Origin: Desulfococcaceae bacterium HSG9
GTDB taxonomy: Bacteria > Desulfobacterota > Desulfobacteria > Desulfobacterales > JAUCGF01
Direction of reading: 5' to 3'
Length of the DNA: 43,563 bases
NCBI GenBank assembly: GCA_030378005.1
Contig: JAUCGF010000001.1
Coordinates: 38,773 to 82,335 of the forward strand
The position numbers were made by a program, and so were the translations under genes. This document shows, piece after piece, positions 34,059-42,793 of this stretch; the first letter of the stretch is position 1, and the number at the start of each line of letters is the position of its first letter. The notes beneath the pieces are model-generated. The model searched no databases. It had not been told where the DNA came from and was given only the letters and a program-made list of their open reading frames with translations.

Positions 34059-36158
34059 CTACGGCCCGGTCGGCGGGGAATCAGCGGTATGGACGGTGAC
34101 TTGGGTGAAAGGTATGTCCCATCCGTATTTATTACAGGCCTCGACACAGATTTTTTGTATTGTTCGTGAGAGCATGTTATGATATCGGCTCGCTTTGCCC
34201 GAAAAATCCGCTATAATTTCAAAGTCCAAAGAGGAGGCCGCGGCTTGTTTGAACTCGACCTTGAGTTTGATCAGTTTGTCATCGAATCCTTCCTCGTTAA
34301 TTCTATTGATGAGCATTTCACGCAGTTTGTCGGGAATTTCCTGCGTACAGACAGCCTGGTGTTTGTAATCGATTCCAAAAACGGTTTTCAGTCTGAAATT
34401 TCGTGAAAGATTTTTTGGATTCGAGTTCAGGAAATTTTGTGTTAGACAGATGGTGTGGTCGCCGCCCAGGGAAACCAAATCAACCATCTCGGAACTCTGT
34501 GATACGACCTTGCGCAAGCTTCCGTCCTTTAAGAGAACCCAATCGTTTTCCTGACAGGGAAACCAGGGCTCGTCCTTTTGAAAGGGACGCGATCTCAGTT
34601 CTATCATATCCCGTATGGGAAGCCTGATCTTGCCGCTTTTTAAAGCCGGATTTTCCAGATGGGTATAAATGTTGAGCGAAACCACCTTCCATGGAACACC
34701 GTTATAGACCACCCGTTCATTTTCCCTGACTGTGCCAAGATTCAAAAGGAGATTCAGCTGCTCCCAGAAAACAGGCAAACCCTGTTTGGCGGTCCAGGCA
34801 ACACCCAATAAAAAGATAAGGCTTAGAATGAGCAAGACCCAGTCTCCGAAAAGATAAAGGGTGATTAAAAAAGCGTTAACAGCGCTGATCACTGTCATAA
34901 ACATATAGATCACACCCGCCAACCGAACAGCAAATGATCTCTGTTTTGCCTTACGAATCGGGCTGAACCGACACACCATAAGGTAAAACAAATGAAACAG
35001 CAGCCAAAAGGAAAAAAACGCCAGTGATGCGAAAAAAAAGTTTCTGCCGCGACTTTTAAAGAAAACCTGCAAAATATTTTGAATTGATTGCAAGATCGAT
35101 TTCTTTTTGCTCAGTTCTTCCTTCAATCGGTATGTGGTCACAATATGTTGGCTGTTAATTTCATGCTCTTTGTGTTTCCAATTTATCGCTAATGATTTCA
35201 GTTCTTTTTCCAAGATGTCCAATTCCTGGCGAAGTTGTTCAGCCAACTCTTTTTTCAGCTTTTGGTCATTGAATTTTATTTCCAGCCCCTTTTTCAGCTT
35301 GCGGTGCAATTCTTTTTTAAAATCATCCGAATTCAGCCTTTGGGCTGATTTCATACTGATCTTTTCCGCAGCTTCTTTTTTCAGCTTTTTTTCCAGTTCT
35401 TTTCTTTTGGCATCATTCGGTTCCTCTTTAAGCGTCACATCAATCTTTTTTTTATAAGCCGCCTCTGACTCTTTACGAAACTTCAGTTCCTCCTCTTTTC
35501 TGTATTTGTCTTCCAATTGTTTTGTGAGGGATTCGGCCGTTTTATTATAAAGTTTTTCTTTCAATTGTTTTTTTAAATCTTCGTCTTTAGCCTGCGCAAC
35601 AAGGTTTTCAATGTTTTTTATCGCTCCTTTCGCCGTCCCGAGCAAACTCTCATAGCGGGCAAGTTCCATGCTGAGTTTCTCGATTTGCCGGGATCTTTCC
35701 GTAATTTTTTTCAGCTCTTGGAAGATAGGACTTAAAATTCTCCGAAGTTCCTTGTTCCAATCAAACTCCTTCTGAGTTTTTTTTTCAAATGCTTCCAGAT
35801 ATACGCCGGTGGAGATCAGTTCAAAATTCTTCTCAAAAGAGTGTAATTTCACGTTCAACTCATTGATTCGGCCTTGGATTTCAATTTTTTGTTCTTTGGT
35901 CTCAGCGGCATCAAGTTTCTTCGTCATATCCTCAATTTGCCCCTTTAAATCTTTTGTGTAATGGATGATGGTAGCAAGGGTGGTAATGGTCGGTTTGGCT
36001 TCCGCGGCCTTTTTCTCAGGAACTTCCGCAGACGGGTCCGCCTTATTGTCTGTCTGCGGACTTGAAGATTCTCCAAATACGAGATTGTCAGCAACCGGCA
36101 AAATCGTTATGGTCAAAAACAGAATTATCAAAACAAAAGTATTTTTTTGAATTTTCAT
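34059..36158 (-). CDS. MscS-like mechanosensitive channel with long periplasmic coiled coil
   Basis: From the ATG at 36158 the protein is 699 aa. Residues 1-29 form a signal peptide or first membrane segment. A very long, charged, Lys/Glu-rich coiled coil follows (about 60-365). Three hydrophobic segments (about 373-397 and two within 413-456) lead to an MscS-type beta domain (VRENERVVYNGVPWKVVSLNIYTHLENPALK, GIDYKHQ). The order fits a channel that senses membrane tension with a large periplasmic domain. The frame upstream of 36158 (to 36263) is not convincing. The next upstream gene is a patatin lipoprotein on the same strand, 134 bases away. Confidence 0.85.
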   Translation of the reverse strand: MKIQKNTFVLIILFLTITILPVADNLVFGESSSPQTDNKADPSAEVPEKKAAEAKPTITTLATIIHYTKDLKGQIEDMTKKLDAAETKEQKIEIQGRINELNVKLHSFEKNFELISTGVYLEAFEKKTQKEFDWNKELRRILSPIFQELKKITERSRQIEKLSMELARYESLLGTAKGAIKNIENLVAQAKDEDLKKQLKEKLYNKTAESLTKQLEDKYRKEEELKFRKESEAAYKKKIDVTLKEEPNDAKRKELEKKLKKEAAEKISMKSAQRLNSDDFKKELHRKLKKGLEIKFNDQKLKKELAEQLRQELDILEKELKSLAINWKHKEHEINSQHIVTTYRLKEELSKKKSILQSIQNILQVFFKSRGRNFFFASLAFFSFWLLFHLFYLMVCRFSPIRKAKQRSFAVRLAGVIYMFMTVISAVNAFLITLYLFGDWVLLILSLIFLLGVAWTAKQGLPVFWEQLNLLLNLGTVRENERVVYNGVPWKVVSLNIYTHLENPALKSGKIRLPIRDMIELRSRPFQKDEPWFPCQENDWVLLKDGSLRKVVSQSSEMVDLVSLGGDHTICLTQNFLNSNPKNLSRNFRLKTVFGIDYKHQAVCTQEIPDKLREMLINRINEEGFDDKLIKLKVEFKQAAASSLDFEIIADFSGKASRYHNMLSRTIQKICVEACNKYGWDIPFTQVTVHTADSPPTGP

Positions 36159-36167
36159 TATTCGATG

Positions 36168-36179
36168 ACACTTGAGTGT
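36168..36179. promoter_or_regulatory. Perfect 12-bp palindrome before the MscS-like gene
   Basis: ACACTTGAGTGT is perfectly self-complementary and lies 9 bases ahead of the start codon. It could be a regulator site, but a 12-bp palindrome can arise by chance. Confidence 0.3.
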
Positions 36180-36292
36180 TAGAAAAAGTTCCCTGGCGCA
36201 AGTCGCCTGCCTGATACAGGCGGCACCGCATCTCCTCCGCGAAAATATACTTACCGAGGCCATAATCAGTGATTTTCAAATGCATCAATTTA

Positions 36293-37495
36293 TCATCTGA
36301 TAAAATTCGGCGGACTTTCTTTCCATGGATACCCTTTCAGAGCTGTTTCATAACCCAGATCGTATAACTTCTTCATATATATCGGATCAAACTCCTCAGT
36401 CGGAACCTCTTTGAAATCAGACGGAATATAGGCAAGGTGGAAATTATTGCCGTCCCTTTTGCAAAGCGCAAAAATCTGATACAGATCACCGATGCCCTGC
36501 ATCCGAATCATGGAATCGATTGATCGCATCGCGATGGGAATCACATTGCGTTTCACGCCGTTATAGTCCGGGTTCAGAAAAGCATTCCTGATTACATAAA
36601 CATTCGGTTTCCCTGTCACCTTGAGTTTTTCGGTGATTTTACGCCAATCCATGGAAGCCGGATAGACAAAAACCTGAGATGCGGTGCCGCCGTCAACGTG
36701 CATTTCGTCATAGACTTTCCCATTGACATCCACGGAGACAAAAATCGGCGGAAAGGCCACCGGTATCGCCGAGGATGCTTGCATGACATCATGAATCAAC
36801 GCTGTTTTGTGAGGACTGTCACTTGAGGCGATTGCGCCGATACTCCAGATTACAGCGCGGCCGGCATCAAGATTCATCGTGCCGATAAACAGTCGGCGGC
36901 CGCGTTGATGTTCTTCAGCGATTTTATCGATGAGTTCAGGAGTGATGTACTTTTTGAGCAACATTCGCAGGGGGGCTGTGTCAGTCATTGAATCACCGAA
37001 CACCGCCGAAAGGATGCTACGCTTCTCAACGATATCTTCAGTAGAGGTCGTGGTGAAAACGGCCTTGAGCATATCATCATAATCCGCTCCGAGAAAAGCG
37101 AACGGAGCGGCCAAAGCGCCGGTGCTGATTCCGGTGACCATGGTGAATTCCGGGCGTGTTCCTGATGCTGTCCAACCGTTTAACAGCCCTGCGCTGAAAG
37201 CGCCGTTAGCTCCCCCTCCGGAAATCGCCATATAATTATGCGGTGTTTCATAAACACCGGAGAAGTTTTTTCGGAATTCGGTATCCGTAAACTTATGAAA
37301 TTTTTTCATTGAATATTCCGGCCCGTCCCCCCAGAAGCGCGCTCCCCGAATTCCGCGAATCACAGCATGGTCAGTCAGTTCCAAAGGCACCGGATAGCGT
37401 TCCGGCATGCCGGCGCATCCGGTTATAATAAGTCCAAGCACACATATAACTCCGGCCAGTGTTTGCATCTTACCGGTCAATTTTGATTTTACCAT
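36293..37495 (-). CDS. Patatin-like phospholipase lipoprotein
   Basis: From the ATG at 37495, behind AAAAGGAGGT, the protein is 400 aa. A signal peptide ends in the lipobox LIITGC (Cys about 27), so it is anchored in the envelope. The patatin fold is shown by the oxyanion loop SGGGANGAFSAG (about 91-102), the nucleophile elbow GISTG (Ser about 123) and the catalytic DGG (about 265). Such enzymes hydrolyse phospholipid acyl chains. The frame upstream to 37525 has no ribosome binding site. The MscS-like gene follows downstream on the same strand. Confidence 0.9.
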   Translation of the reverse strand: MVKSKLTGKMQTLAGVICVLGLIITGCAGMPERYPVPLELTDHAVIRGIRGARFWGDGPEYSMKKFHKFTDTEFRKNFSGVYETPHNYMAISGGGANGAFSAGLLNGWTASGTRPEFTMVTGISTGALAAPFAFLGADYDDMLKAVFTTTSTEDIVEKRSILSAVFGDSMTDTAPLRMLLKKYITPELIDKIAEEHQRGRRLFIGTMNLDAGRAVIWSIGAIASSDSPHKTALIHDVMQASSAIPVAFPPIFVSVDVNGKVYDEMHVDGGTASQVFVYPASMDWRKITEKLKVTGKPNVYVIRNAFLNPDYNGVKRNVIPIAMRSIDSMIRMQGIGDLYQIFALCKRDGNNFHLAYIPSDFKEVPTEEFDPIYMKKLYDLGYETALKGYPWKESPPNFIR

Positions 37496-37537
37496 TTTTT
37501 TACCTCCTTTTGAGTGGCCACACAAAATACTGAAAAC

Positions 37538-37658
37538 GGAAAACTTTTGTCAAAGTAAGTACTTGGACATATATTTTCAGGTTACAAATTCTGCTGGAAA
37601 TCGGATTTTTCTAAAAAATCCGATTTTTAAAATACCGGAAAACTTTTGTCCAAGCACT
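37538..37658. repeat. Nested inverted repeat with a terminator-like hairpin
   Basis: Two direct copies of CGGAAAACTTTTGTC lie at about 37537 and 37637. AGTACTTGGACA (37558-37569) and TGTCCAAGCACT (37647-37658) are inverted, with one mismatch. Between them, 37598-37628 holds a strong hairpin, AAATCGGATTTTT and AAAAATCCGATTTTT. The whole looks like a mini-element that also carries a bidirectional terminator, downstream of the radical SAM gene and upstream of the patatin gene. Confidence 0.65.
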
Positions 37659-37759
37659 CATCATTGTCGTATATTTCCTTTGAAACAATATAAAAGCGGA
37701 ATGACATTGAAGAATATGACGGTGTTACATGTTCGCTTTTTTTAATTCCTTAATGAAAA

Positions 37760-38893
37760 TTACGAACAGTTTTCCCGGGCAAGACAGGCGGATATCAGTT
37801 CCGCCTGATTGAAAACAGTCTTGTAAGTTTCGCAGTAGGGGTCTTTGGTGTGCAAATCACCATACGTCGTATAAGCTCTGACCGGGCATCCGCCGTGGCA
37901 GATAGCGAGATAATCGCACTCCGGGCACTCTTCCTTCTGAATCAGCACTCCAGGCCGTCCAAGAAATTTGTGGCGGACAGGGTTGTCCCGAAGCAGCTCG
38001 GCCAGACTGTCGTTTTTAAAAATATTGCCAAAGTGAAATTGCGGATAACTGGCGACCCAACAATCACACTGCGCAATATTACCTTGCGGATCGATGCATA
38101 CGAATTCATCAGCGCAGTTCGCCTTCCAAATACAGGGCAGTACTGCGTCTTCTCCACGAAAATATTCGATCAGTTCGTCAAAAGGGCCGACGCGGACACC
38201 CTGGTGATAGCCGCGCTCTGCCCAAATATCGGCCAACTCTGTAAGAAACTGAGTCAACCGTTCCGTATCCAGCGGATAGCCTGTTTTGGATGCATCCGCA
38301 GGTCCGCCGGCAAAGGGCGTGTTGATTTGAAAGTCGGTGATATTAAGTTCTTCGGTGAAATAGGAATATAAATTTTCAGCCCCGCGTTGCAGGGTTTCGG
38401 CATCAGGAAGGGCGATAACACCGATATGGATTCCGGCATCCTGCGCCTGGCGAACATTCCGAATCCAAACAGCATTGAAATCAGCGGCGCTTCCACCGGG
38501 CAGTTTGCGATGCCGATTGGGATAATCCATCGAGGACCCCACACTGTTATCAAACATCTCCGCAATAATCGGGTTCCATTCTTTGCTATAACCAATCATA
38601 TTGGACTGGATGTAGTTGCGCACGTTGACATTGCGGCTGTCAGCGGCGCGATCAATGACATCCCCGGCGCGCGCAAACCATTGCGGAGACATCATCATCA
38701 CTTCACCGCCCTGCCAGTGAATTGACAGCGCCTTAGCCTCATTTTGTTCCATGTAATCAAGCACTTTGGAAATCAGCGATTTCAACTGATCAATGCTCAT
38801 ATCTGCGCCGGCTTTCTTTTCAAAACAATAATCACAGGCCGCATCACAACGCAATGTGGGAAGTAAAATCAGTGAAAAATGCTCTCCGATCAT
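37760..38893 (-). CDS. Radical SAM protein with C-terminal SPASM domain
   Basis: From the ATG at 38893 the protein is 377 aa. The radical SAM cluster motif is RCDAACDYCFEK (Cys 16, 20 and 23). The C-terminal SPASM region is cysteine-rich (CIWKANC, CIDPQGNIAQCDCW, CPECDYLAICHGGC), which binds two extra Fe-S clusters. This is the pattern of anaerobic sulfatase-maturating enzymes and RiPP maturases, which modify proteins or peptides. The frame further upstream to 39016 is not supported. The start overlaps the stop of the next upstream gene by 4 bases (ATGA), so the pair is translated together. No sulfatase or precursor peptide was found nearby. Confidence 0.88.
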   Translation of the reverse strand: MIGEHFSLILLPTLRCDAACDYCFEKKAGADMSIDQLKSLISKVLDYMEQNEAKALSIHWQGGEVMMMSPQWFARAGDVIDRAADSRNVNVRNYIQSNMIGYSKEWNPIIAEMFDNSVGSSMDYPNRHRKLPGGSAADFNAVWIRNVRQAQDAGIHIGVIALPDAETLQRGAENLYSYFTEELNITDFQINTPFAGGPADASKTGYPLDTERLTQFLTELADIWAERGYHQGVRVGPFDELIEYFRGEDAVLPCIWKANCADEFVCIDPQGNIAQCDCWVASYPQFHFGNIFKNDSLAELLRDNPVRHKFLGRPGVLIQKEECPECDYLAICHGGCPVRAYTTYGDLHTKDPYCETYKTVFNQAELISACLARENCS

Positions 38894-39714
38894 AGCGGTT
38901 TTTTCTCCGTCGCATTCGTCGAAGCAGCATAATCTCGCTTTAATTCGGCGGCGGCTTCTTGAAGTGTTCTTAAAAGCATTTTCACATCGGCACAAGAAAA
39001 ATCCCGGTTCGGCCATTTGAAATATGCTTCACAGTTTGCAAAAAACTCACAATTGAGACATTCCGAGGCTTCATCACAAAGACGCTTGATAAATGTTTTG
39101 TCAAACGTGTTGAGATCATCGGGCAATTCGGTATCAGTGAAGCGTGCGGAAATCGTCTCACGCCCCTGATCGGTGATATAACGGTATTGAAACGGATTTT
39201 CTTCGCAAACGGTCCACAGATTCAGCGGGTTGTCATTGTAAAAAGCGAAAAGCATGGTGTGAAAAAATTCCACAGGCTGCGAAACTGTCGATTGGCGAAG
39301 ATAAAAATTTAAAACATCCGCCATCTCTTCGACCCGTTGCGAATCAGGTTGTCCCGGAATCAGCTTGACAGCAAAATTTAAAGCCGTCGCCAACTTGACT
39401 GTTTTGACAAATCCGGGTACCACAGGCACGGAAACACGCACCGGATGCTTATCAGCCCATTGAGTATAATTGTAAAGCCGTGGAAGGTCTCGCACCGGAT
39501 CGGAAACGACCAGATCCAAAGGAGTGTTATATATCTGTGAATTCTGAAGTGCCGAGTCTTTTAAGGTGAGCAGTTCAATATAAACAATATTTTTCAGAGC
39601 TTCCGGAGTCAATGATTTGTCTAATTCTGAAAGATTGTCAGTGCGTACAATCAGATTACGGCCTCTATACATTTCAATCATGGAGGCCGGTATGTTATAG
39701 GTAATCGGGGGCAT
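38890..39714 (-). CDS. Partner protein of the radical SAM enzyme with a C-terminal cysteine cluster
   Basis: From the ATG at 39714, behind AAAAAGGAAAAA, the protein is 274 aa. The N-terminal two thirds look like a TIM-barrel-type fold (repeating strands NIVYIELLTLKD, PLDLVVSDPVRDL, PVRVSVPVVPGF) but lack the CxxxCxxC of radical SAM enzymes. The C-terminal part carries a SPASM-like set of cysteines (CDEASECLNCEFFANCEAYF, FSCADV). I do not know the family; it resembles degenerate radical SAM/SPASM partner proteins. It overlaps the radical SAM gene by 4 bases and lies 102 bases after nhaA on the same strand. It may bind the substrate or hold an Fe-S cluster for electron transfer. Confidence 0.75.
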   Translation of the reverse strand: MPPITYNIPASMIEMYRGRNLIVRTDNLSELDKSLTPEALKNIVYIELLTLKDSALQNSQIYNTPLDLVVSDPVRDLPRLYNYTQWADKHPVRVSVPVVPGFVKTVKLATALNFAVKLIPGQPDSQRVEEMADVLNFYLRQSTVSQPVEFFHTMLFAFYNDNPLNLWTVCEENPFQYRYITDQGRETISARFTDTELPDDLNTFDKTFIKRLCDEASECLNCEFFANCEAYFKWPNRDFSCADVKMLLRTLQEAAAELKRDYAASTNATEKKPL

Positions 39715-39816
39715 TTTTTCCTTTTTAAAATTAGCCGGTACCGTCAGTGTGGGAGAATTTTTCAATAATATGAAATCTGACCTAACCAATTTCTTATTTT
39801 TAACTCATTCATATTT

Positions 39817-41142
39817 TCACTCATGAGTCGGTTTAGGCAACGTAATTATCAAGATGACAGCACCGGCTGACGCGCACAGAGCTGAACCGGCAAGAACTCC
39901 CACTTTGGCCGCGTCCAGCTGAGGGCATTCCAAGGCCAGGCTGGCAATAAATATGGCCATAGTGAAGCCGACACCGGCTAAAGTCCCGCCGCCGGCGATT
40001 GCGCCCCAACTGATTCCGGCAGGCATTCTGGCGATTCCTGTTTTGATGATCAGCCAACTGAAAAGGATGATACCGGCCGGCTTGCCGATAATGAGGCTCG
40101 CCGCCACCGCCGTGGCCACCGGGTCGGTAAAATCCGCCGCATTGATCGGCACCCCTGCATTGGCAAGCGCGAATACCGGCATGATGACAAATCCCACCCA
40201 GGGATGCAAACCGGTTTCAAAGCGTTCCAGCGGGGAGATGGATTTACGGGAGGCGACCTCCATCATTCGTAGCGCGGCGTTTTTAGCGTCAGTGTTTTGC
40301 CATCCTCCGCCCTGAACAAAAATACGGGTGCGGTTCACAATATCACTCAGAACACCCTCATTGAGCCAAGACCTTGCCGGCGTCATCAGACCGCAAATCA
40401 CTCCCGCAATGGTGGCATGTATTCCGGATTCGTGAAAGCCGAACCATACCATAATCATCAGGAAAATATAAATTCCCACATTGCGCACCCCCACTTTCAT
40501 GAACACCAGCATGACCAGAATACCGGCAATCGCAAAAGCAAGCGCACCGTAATTCAGGCCTGCCGAATAACCGACGGCGATCACCAGAATAGCGCCGATG
40601 TCGTCGGCAATGGCCAGGGACAGCAACATCACCCTCAGACTGTTGGAAATACGAGACCCAAGCACTGCAAGGATGCCAACCACAAAGGCGATGTCTGTGG
40701 CCATAGGGATTCCCCATCCCAATACTCCCGGGCTGTCATACTGGAGCAACAGATAGATACCGGCCGGCACGGCCATACCACCGACGGCTGCCGCCAGAGG
40801 AAGCGCCGCCTGGCGTATATCCTGAAGCTCGCCCATAACTATTTCGCGTTTTACTTCAAGACCCACAACGAAAAAAAAGACAGCCATCAACCCGTCGTTG
40901 ATCCAGTGTTGTAGCGAATGTATCATCTGAAAGGAACCCAAAGTGAAACCGACCTTTGTTTTCCATAAGGCAAGGTACCAGTCCGCCACGGACGAATTTG
41001 CCAGCACAAGCGCTACCACGGTGGCGATCAATAGAGCGATCCCGCCTGCGGATTCAATGTGCAGAAACCGCTTAAACGGATCAATTAAAGTGTCGATGGG
41101 CGCTTTGGGCCATAAGCTGTCGATTTCATTGGAATGTGCCAT
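39817..41142 (-). CDS. nhaA: Na+/H+ antiporter NhaA
   Basis: NhaA exchanges sodium for protons across the inner membrane and guards pH and salt balance. The 441-aa protein has the NhaA pattern: ATDIAFVVGILAVLGSR, with the aspartate equivalent to E. coli D133, and LAIADDIGAILVIA, with the paired aspartates equivalent to D163/D164. It has many hydrophobic segments, as expected for about 12 helices. It is longer than the E. coli protein (388 aa). The ATG follows GAGGA. The radical SAM partner gene lies downstream on the same strand. Confidence 0.95.
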   Translation of the reverse strand: MAHSNEIDSLWPKAPIDTLIDPFKRFLHIESAGGIALLIATVVALVLANSSVADWYLALWKTKVGFTLGSFQMIHSLQHWINDGLMAVFFFVVGLEVKREIVMGELQDIRQAALPLAAAVGGMAVPAGIYLLLQYDSPGVLGWGIPMATDIAFVVGILAVLGSRISNSLRVMLLSLAIADDIGAILVIAVGYSAGLNYGALAFAIAGILVMLVFMKVGVRNVGIYIFLMIMVWFGFHESGIHATIAGVICGLMTPARSWLNEGVLSDIVNRTRIFVQGGGWQNTDAKNAALRMMEVASRKSISPLERFETGLHPWVGFVIMPVFALANAGVPINAADFTDPVATAVAASLIIGKPAGIILFSWLIIKTGIARMPAGISWGAIAGGGTLAGVGFTMAIFIASLALECPQLDAAKVGVLAGSALCASAGAVILIITLPKPTHE

Positions 41143-41233
41143 AAGATAGTCCTCATTTGATTATTCTTGACGTGCGCGTTTTGGCGTTGCCACCTGAAAA
41201 AACACCGCATAAAGCACCGGCACAAATTTCAAT

Positions 41234-41290
41234 GGAGTGCCTGACTTTAGTTTGGCATGGTCTGACTGCCAAACTGAAGTTTAGCACTCC
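41234..41290. repeat. Dispersed palindromic repeat, copy E
   Basis: The left arm GGAGTGCCTGACTTTAGTTT and right arm AAACTGAAGTTTAGCACTCC form the same kind of hairpin as copies A-D. It lies upstream of nhaA and of the unknown gene at 41355. Confidence 0.75.
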
Positions 41291-41354
41291 GGCCTTAAAG
41301 TGTAAACAGCTTAATGAAGGACGCCAAAAAAGTTATCCTGAAAAAGCGGAATCA

Positions 41355-41816
41355 TCATGGCAGTCGCGGCGGCAACACCTCAAGTATCCGGTTCGCAATT
41401 ATCGATTTGTGTATATGAGCTTCATCAATGCTGTCAGGGGTATGCAGAAACCCGCCCTTCTTGTATTCCCATCCCCAAATTTCATAACGAATCGCATGTT
41501 TCAGACGATACATGCGATTGATGGCGTCACGGCCCTCAATAATGTACATATCCAGTTTAAATAGCGGAGGAAGGCGCATTATCGAAGCGATACGCGGTAT
41601 CCATCCGTTGTACAGTCTGAAAATATCACTGAATGTCAGGCGCACTTTCCATCTGCCGATAATCGATAATTCGCTTTCTTCTATTCTTTGCCTGATGAAA
41701 ACAGCTTTGTTTGTAATATAAGCTTCTGACTTCAAAAGGCAAAACGTCTCTTCGATTTTTACTGCTTCCACTTCGGCGCCTTTTTTAAAAATAAGTGACG
41801 AAATACCGGCTGCCAT
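41355..41816 (-). CDS. Hypothetical protein
   Basis: I do not recognise this 153-aa protein. It has a plausible amino-acid composition, aromatic and basic stretches (RLYNGWIPRIASIMRLPPLFKLDMYIIEG) and no signal peptide or long membrane segment. There is no good ribosome binding site before the ATG. It begins 54 bases after the stop of an RND-pump stub, so it may be a remnant or a newly fixed frame. Coding status is uncertain. Confidence 0.5.
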   Translation of the reverse strand: MAAGISSLIFKKGAEVEAVKIEETFCLLKSEAYITNKAVFIRQRIEESELSIIGRWKVRLTFSDIFRLYNGWIPRIASIMRLPPLFKLDMYIIEGRDAINRMYRLKHAIRYEIWGWEYKKGGFLHTPDSIDEAHIHKSIIANRILEVLPPRLP

Positions 41817-42225
41817 TCATAAGCACTGCTCGGAAGAATTTTTCAGCCGGTCTGAACCAATGCCTTTGATCAATATTTTGGGCCGGCGAGGGGTTCAAAC
41901 ATGATGCCGCCGCCCAGCCACAACGGGATAAGGCCGCAGATGGTGGTTGCGGTGGTTAGCATAATAGGGCGAAAACGTTCCTTTGTCGCGAGTGGATGGA
42001 AAATTTTGAATGTTGCGATTCTATAAAAACCACACGAATTTAATTTAGTAAAAATTACAAACGGTTATTAAACCAAACCTCCGTAGTTTAACGGGTGAAT
42101 TACAATTTTTCCATTGTAGCGGATTCTTGCCATTTTGTCGATTAAGTGCTAACGCCCACCATCACCAGTGGGCAGGGTGAACGTGCCTTGTAAAAGGCAA
42201 TTAGACACAAAATTTTGCAAATGCT
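41817..42225. other. Region with an efflux-pump stub and the array end
   Basis: This stretch holds the RND relic (41870-41989) and the last attC-like site (42146-42269, which starts inside the cassette gene end). Positions 42000-42145 contain a 22-codon minus-strand frame and A+T-rich DNA with nothing that I recognise. Confidence 0.6.
41870..41989 (-). pseudogene. RND efflux permease C-terminal fragment
   Basis: The minus-strand frame reads ATKERFRPIMLTTATTICG, then LIPLWLGGGIMFEPLAG and a stop (TGA at 41870-41872). RFRPIMLTTATT and GLIPLWLGGG are the conserved motif of RND-type (AcrB/CusA) transporters just before their last membrane helices. Upstream there is no continuation, so only a stub of about 40 residues remains, and the normal C terminus is also absent. 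Confidence 0.8.
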
Positions 42226-42269
42226 CTAAACGCCACGACCCTGCCCGTCTGGTGCATGGCGTTGTTCGG
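42146..42269 (-). other. Integron attC-like site 1 (array distal end)
   Basis: On the minus strand the site runs from CCGAACAACGCC to GGGCGTTAGCAC, about 124 bases. The outer arms AACGCC/GGCGTT and the inner arms CACCAG-A-CGGGCAGGGT and ACCCTGCCC-A-CTGGTG pair with extrahelical bases, as in attC hairpins. It begins inside the 3' end of the 42226 gene, whose last residues (EQRHAPDGQGRGV) are encoded by it. Confidence 0.82.
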
Positions 42270-42744
42270 TGATCTCTTTGAATAATAATCGACCTCTTTT
42301 AGCTAAGTCGATTTTCTTTTTCAGTTGGTTTTCTATATCGGCAATTATTTTTAACCCAGTTTTAGAATTATTTGAGGATTCTAAATTGTTTAAATGATCA
42401 TAAAAATATTCACAGTCAATAGAACAATCGCTTGGGTCAGTGTAATCACCGGCCAAAAATAAAAATTTTTTTAGAGGTACATCACCTTCAAGAAATCTGA
42501 GATAAATAAACCCTAAGGCCAATTCTGGCAAATCATTCGATTTGAAGTCATGATCACTCTTTGTATCTGGGGCGATTGCAGCGTAAGCCTTTTCATAATC
42601 TGATGATAATGAAAGATCAATTACCCACATTGGCGGCTCATCCATGGTTTGAATGATAAAATCAGCCCAAGGTATCCACTGGGTAGATTTAATATATTCT
42701 GCTTCTATTGCAGCTAATAGAGGTAATGTAGGTTTTATTTCCAT
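42226..42744 (-). CDS. Integron cassette protein of unknown function
   Basis: This 172-aa protein has no family that I recognise. It has an acidic N-terminal half with aromatic residues (WIPWADFIIQTMDEPPMWVIDLSLSSDYEKAY), and helical Lys/Glu-rich DNA-independent looking stretches toward the end. The last 13 codons are encoded by the attC site, a common feature of cassette genes. It starts about 52 bases after the recombination point of attC 2 and has the organisation of a single-gene cassette. Cassette genes of unknown function are often adaptive (toxins, immunity, metabolic). Confidence 0.75.
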   Translation of the reverse strand: MEIKPTLPLLAAIEAEYIKSTQWIPWADFIIQTMDEPPMWVIDLSLSSDYEKAYAAIAPDTKSDHDFKSNDLPELALGFIYLRFLEGDVPLKKFLFLAGDYTDPSDCSIDCEYFYDHLNNLESSNNSKTGLKIIADIENQLKKKIDLAKRGRLLFKEITEQRHAPDGQGRGV

Positions 42745-42793
42745 ATTTCCGTCACTGAACGATTTGTTATGGCTCTTTTTGTCGTTTTCTGCA

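Noticed and set aside
37659..37759. Possible 17-residue peptide (minus strand) considered as a substrate for the radical SAM pair
   Set aside because: It overlaps a palindromic element, has a poor start context and lacks a leader/core organisation.
40297..40914. Plus-strand frame of 205 residues
   Set aside because: It is antisense to nhaA and rich in His and Gln without a recognisable fold.
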